Shown here: positions 6,370 to 9,043 of the stretch, in pieces
Layout of the letters: every line of letters starts with the position of its first letter
How positions within the stretch are numbered: position 1 is the first letter of the stretch
Assembly: GCA_037142515.1 (NCBI GenBank)
Contig: JBAXAM010000038.1
Location: 1-9,043, forward strand
Reading direction: 5' to 3'
DNA length: 9,043 nucleotides
Source: JBAXAM01 sp037142515
Lineage (GTDB): Bacteria > Pseudomonadota > Gammaproteobacteria > UBA9339
Program-made: the position numbers and the translations under genes
The notes under the pieces: generated by a model
What the model was told of the DNA's origin: nothing
Database searches by the model: none
Seen by the model: only the letters and a program-made list of their open reading frames with translations

Positions 6370-7851
6370 ATGATTTTGAGGCACCATATAGTAAATATAT
6401 ATAAAAAGGCAAAGGACGCCAGATTTCATCGTGATCCTAGGGTGGTTTATTGCCTCATAGCGGTGTTCATGTTTGTGGCTGGTTTGTTTGTTGGAGTTGA
6501 TTGTTCTAAGAAAGCCATGGTTCCTGTTACAGAAATAAATGATCAGTCACAACCGCAAGAACAGTTCCACTTTCAGCCTCAATCACAAACTCAAATCCAA
6601 ATAGAACCCCAAGCTTTGCCCCAGATTTCACCTCAGCCTGTAGCTGCTAGTAAAAATGCTACGTCGTCATTGTCTGCTAACAACACAAAATTATTGACGG
6701 TTACGGTTAGGCAGAAGGATAGTTTAGCAAAAATTTTTAAGCGTAATGGCCTCGACGCCAAAGATGCAAAAGCCATTCTTGTTCTGAAGCAAGCCAAGGT
6801 ATTAAGAGATTTGCATTCTGGAAAGAAGTTAACTTTAACAATAGAAAAATTAGCTGTTGAGAAAGCTAAAGCTAAGACTAAAACTAGCGCAAAATTAAAA
6901 CAGTTGGTTTATGTGATTGATGAGCTAAATACTCTAACTGTTGTCTATCGTCATGGTTGGCATGCTCAGATAAAGCATATTGAGCCGACTGTTAAGTTAA
7001 GCTATGTAGCCGCGACTGTCCAAAGTTCGGTTTATGCTGCTGCCAGCAAAAAGGGAATTTCTCGCAGGATAGTAGCGCAGTTATCGAATATTTTTAGCAA
7101 GAAAGCGGATTTTAAAAAGATATGCAAAGGCGATCGTTTCGCTGTGTTCTACAAAGAATATGCTGTTAATGGTAAGGTAATTAAAGAAGGCGATGTTGTT
7201 GCTGCTGAGGTCTTACATGGAGGCCAATTGCACCGTATGATTGGTTTTACTGATCCTCATGGTAATACGAATTATTATACTCCGAGCGGATATGATACTA
7301 ATCCACCATTTGCGCGTTTGCCGGTAGAAAGTTACAGTCATATTAGTTCGCGTTTTTCTCTTAATAGATATCATCCGATACTTGGATATTCACGTGTCCA
7401 TAAGGGCGTTGATTTTGCTGCTCCGCACGGTACTCCGATAAAAGCCACCAGCAACGGTAGGGTAGAGTTTGCAGGAGTTGATAGTGGTCATGGTCGTACA
7501 GTAATAATTCAGCGTGGTATATATAAGACCCTGTATGCGCATTTATCTAGATTTGCAAACAATATTCATTCTGGTAGTTATGTTAAAAAAGGTGAAACTA
7601 TTGGCTATGTTGGACAAAGTGGTTTGGCGACCGGGCCGCATTTGCACTATGAATTTCATATAAACGGTACTCCTCATGATCCGCTGAAAGTTAAGCTGCC
7701 TACAGGAGAAATGATTCCGCAGGAATATCGTAGGAAATTTTTTGCATTGGCAAAGACTATGCTTGCGCAGCTAGATATGCATCGTAATGAGCATCGAATG
7801 ATTGCAATAAACAAAATTTTCGAGTCAGAGCAAAAAGAAGGCAGTGTTTAA
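6370..7851 (+). CDS. mepM: Membrane-anchored M23 murein DD-endopeptidase (MepM/YebA-like)
   Basis: Zinc metallopeptidase predicted to cut peptide cross-links of peptidoglycan in the periplasm during wall growth. Counting from the ATG at 6370 (493 residues): a basic N-terminus, one membrane segment at about 26-43, a Gln/Pro-rich linker at about 59-92, an OapA/LysM-like domain at about 107-160, a Csd3/MepM-type second domain at about 205-310, and the M23 (LytM) domain at about 335-445. Zinc and catalytic residues are intact: His344 and Asp348 in HKGVDF, His391 in YAHLS, and His424/His426 in GPHLHYEF. Start choice is open: TTG at 6361 lacks a ribosome site, ATG at 6370 directly abuts a GGGGG run, and TTG at 6376 has that run at a better distance of about 6 bases. 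The function is unaffected. The gene is transcribed toward the rRNA operon; no clear intrinsic terminator follows it. Symbol by family resemblance. Confidence 0.92.
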   Translation: MILRHHIVNIYKKAKDARFHRDPRVVYCLIAVFMFVAGLFVGVDCSKKAMVPVTEINDQSQPQEQFHFQPQSQTQIQIEPQALPQISPQPVAASKNATSSLSANNTKLLTVTVRQKDSLAKIFKRNGLDAKDAKAILVLKQAKVLRDLHSGKKLTLTIEKLAVEKAKAKTKTSAKLKQLVYVIDELNTLTVVYRHGWHAQIKHIEPTVKLSYVAATVQSSVYAAASKKGISRRIVAQLSNIFSKKADFKKICKGDRFAVFYKEYAVNGKVIKEGDVVAAEVLHGGQLHRMIGFTDPHGNTNYYTPSGYDTNPPFARLPVESYSHISSRFSLNRYHPILGYSRVHKGVDFAAPHGTPIKATSNGRVEFAGVDSGHGRTVIIQRGIYKTLYAHLSRFANNIHSGSYVKKGETIGYVGQSGLATGPHLHYEFHINGTPHDPLKVKLPTGEMIPQEYRRKFFALAKTMLAQLDMHRNEHRMIAINKIFESEQKEGSV

Positions 7852-7930
7852 TTCCGAGGTGATTCCTAAAAAAGTGCTGTAAAAACTCCAGTGAGCGCGC
7901 TTGAAATTTTCCCGTAAATATAAAAAATGC

Positions 7931-7939
7931 TGCTATAAT
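7931..7939 (+). promoter_or_regulatory. Consensus extended -10 element far upstream of 16S
   Basis: TGC-TATAAT is a perfect extended -10 motif; transcription would start near 7946. No -35 hexamer is found at normal distance (TTGAAA at 7901-7906 is 27 bases away). It may be an additional distal rRNA promoter, or a chance match in AT-rich DNA. Confidence 0.3.
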
Positions 7940-7991
7940 ATTTTTGTGTTGCAAAATAAAAAAATTCTTTTTGCGATATTTTAGGATTTTG

Positions 7992-8020
7992 TTGTTAATC
8001 GATTGATTGCAAAGTAATAA
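7992..8020 (+). promoter_or_regulatory. Possible upstream rRNA promoter (P1)
   Basis: TTGTTA (7992-7997) and TAATAA (8015-8020) with 17-base spacing, about 57 bp upstream of the strong rRNA promoter. Tandem rRNA promoters are common in gammaproteobacteria, but both hexamers here are only moderate matches. Confidence 0.3.
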
Positions 8021-8048
8021 ATAATGTGAAGATTTTTCTTAAAAGTTG

Positions 8049-8076
8049 TTGACTTAAGTTAGTAAATCAGTAGAAT
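8049..8076 (+). promoter_or_regulatory. Main rRNA operon promoter
   Basis: TTGACT (8049-8054), 16-base spacer, TAGAAT (8071-8076), followed by the GC-containing discriminator GCACCG, the feature that makes rRNA promoters sensitive to ppGpp and initiating NTP. The start would be near 8083. The AT-rich run just upstream (about 8008-8045) is suitable as an UP element for the RNA polymerase alpha subunits. Confidence 0.75.
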
Positions 8077-8087
8077 GCACCGTCTTG

Positions 8088-8114
8088 CCTGTCTCTGCAG
8101 GATTGCTCTTTAAA
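8088..8114 (+). promoter_or_regulatory. rRNA antitermination site: boxB-like stem and boxA
   Basis: TGCTCTTTAAA (8104-8114) matches the rRNA boxA that binds NusB-S10 and prevents Rho-dependent termination in untranslated rRNA. It is preceded by a small possible stem, CCTG-TCTCTG-CAGG (8088-8101), in the place of boxB. boxA is near certain; the stem is only 4 bp and weak. Confidence 0.8.
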
Positions 8115-8250
8115 ATTTATAAATACGAAAACAATTTGTGTGGGTACTCGTGATGATATGTTTTACGAACAAAAATTATCGTTATGAGTGACCTGAACAA
8201 TTCCAAAAGAATTATACAGTAATTCATTTCGAGCTAAGTTTTAAACTTTT

Positions 8251-9043
<793 letters not shown>

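Larger units (their letters stand above)
7852..8250 (+). other. Intergenic region with rRNA promoter and pre-16S leader
   Basis: 399 bp between the M23 gene and mature 16S with no supported ORF, tRNA or clear terminator. It holds the candidate promoters, boxB-like stem and boxA listed separately. After boxA, the segments GTGTGGGTACTCG (8138-8150) and GTAATTCATT followed by CGA (8219-8231), and AAACTTTTAAATTG before the mature end, closely follow the E. coli leader and should take part in the RNase III processing stem. Its 3' half lies beyond the window. Confidence 0.75.

Noticed and set aside
7757..7954. Minus-strand 65-codon frame across the end of the M23 gene
   Set aside because: Mostly antisense to the conserved reading frame, no ribosome site or recognisable product.
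7950..7973. Possible terminator hairpin (GCAAAA pairing with TTTTGC)
   Set aside because: The stem is about 6 bp, mostly A-T, with a large loop; more likely AT-rich DNA upstream of rRNA promoters.

Overview
The window reads as chromosomal DNA of an AT-rich gammaproteobacterium. The partial 16S rRNA gene at the right end is of gammaproteobacterial type, and its leader (boxA, conserved pre-16S segments) closely resembles that of enteric bacteria. The RF2 frameshift site is identical to the E. coli one. Low GC and the gene content are compatible with a host-associated Legionella/Coxiella-like lineage, but that placement is inference and needs a 16S tree.

Left part (43-3139, all on the minus strand): a tight three-gene block, transcribed as HAAAP-family tyrosine permease -> tyrosyl-tRNA synthetase -> secreted HAD-family acid phosphatase, with gaps of 10 and 12 bases. 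Import of tyrosine and its charging onto tRNA therefore appear to be co-expressed. A sigma70-like promoter and a perfect 17-bp dyad (candidate operator) lie upstream of the permease. Middle part (3360-6251): a 596-residue protein of no assigned function faces prfB (RF2), and the two stop codons are only 2 bp apart. The 596-residue protein has motifs of an FMN-type TIM barrel (nitronate monooxygenase-like) followed by a cysteine-rich C-terminal part. prfB is interrupted by an in-frame UGA at codon 26 and needs the classical autoregulatory +1 frameshift; with it the product is 365 residues, the E. coli RF2 length.

Right part (6252-9043): a short divergent promoter region with an 11-bp tandem repeat, a membrane-anchored M23 murein endopeptidase (MepM/YebA type), a 399-bp ribosomal promoter/leader region, and the first 793 bases of 16S rRNA. 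The 16S is truncated by the window edge.

Most genes are core housekeeping. The points that merit attention are the unassigned TIM-barrel-like protein, the permease-tyrS coupling with its dyad, and a departure from the near-universal 690 loop of 16S (E. coli G693 replaced by U, with a compensated 689:698 pair). I found no CRISPR array, insertion sequence, phage gene or defence/toxin module.
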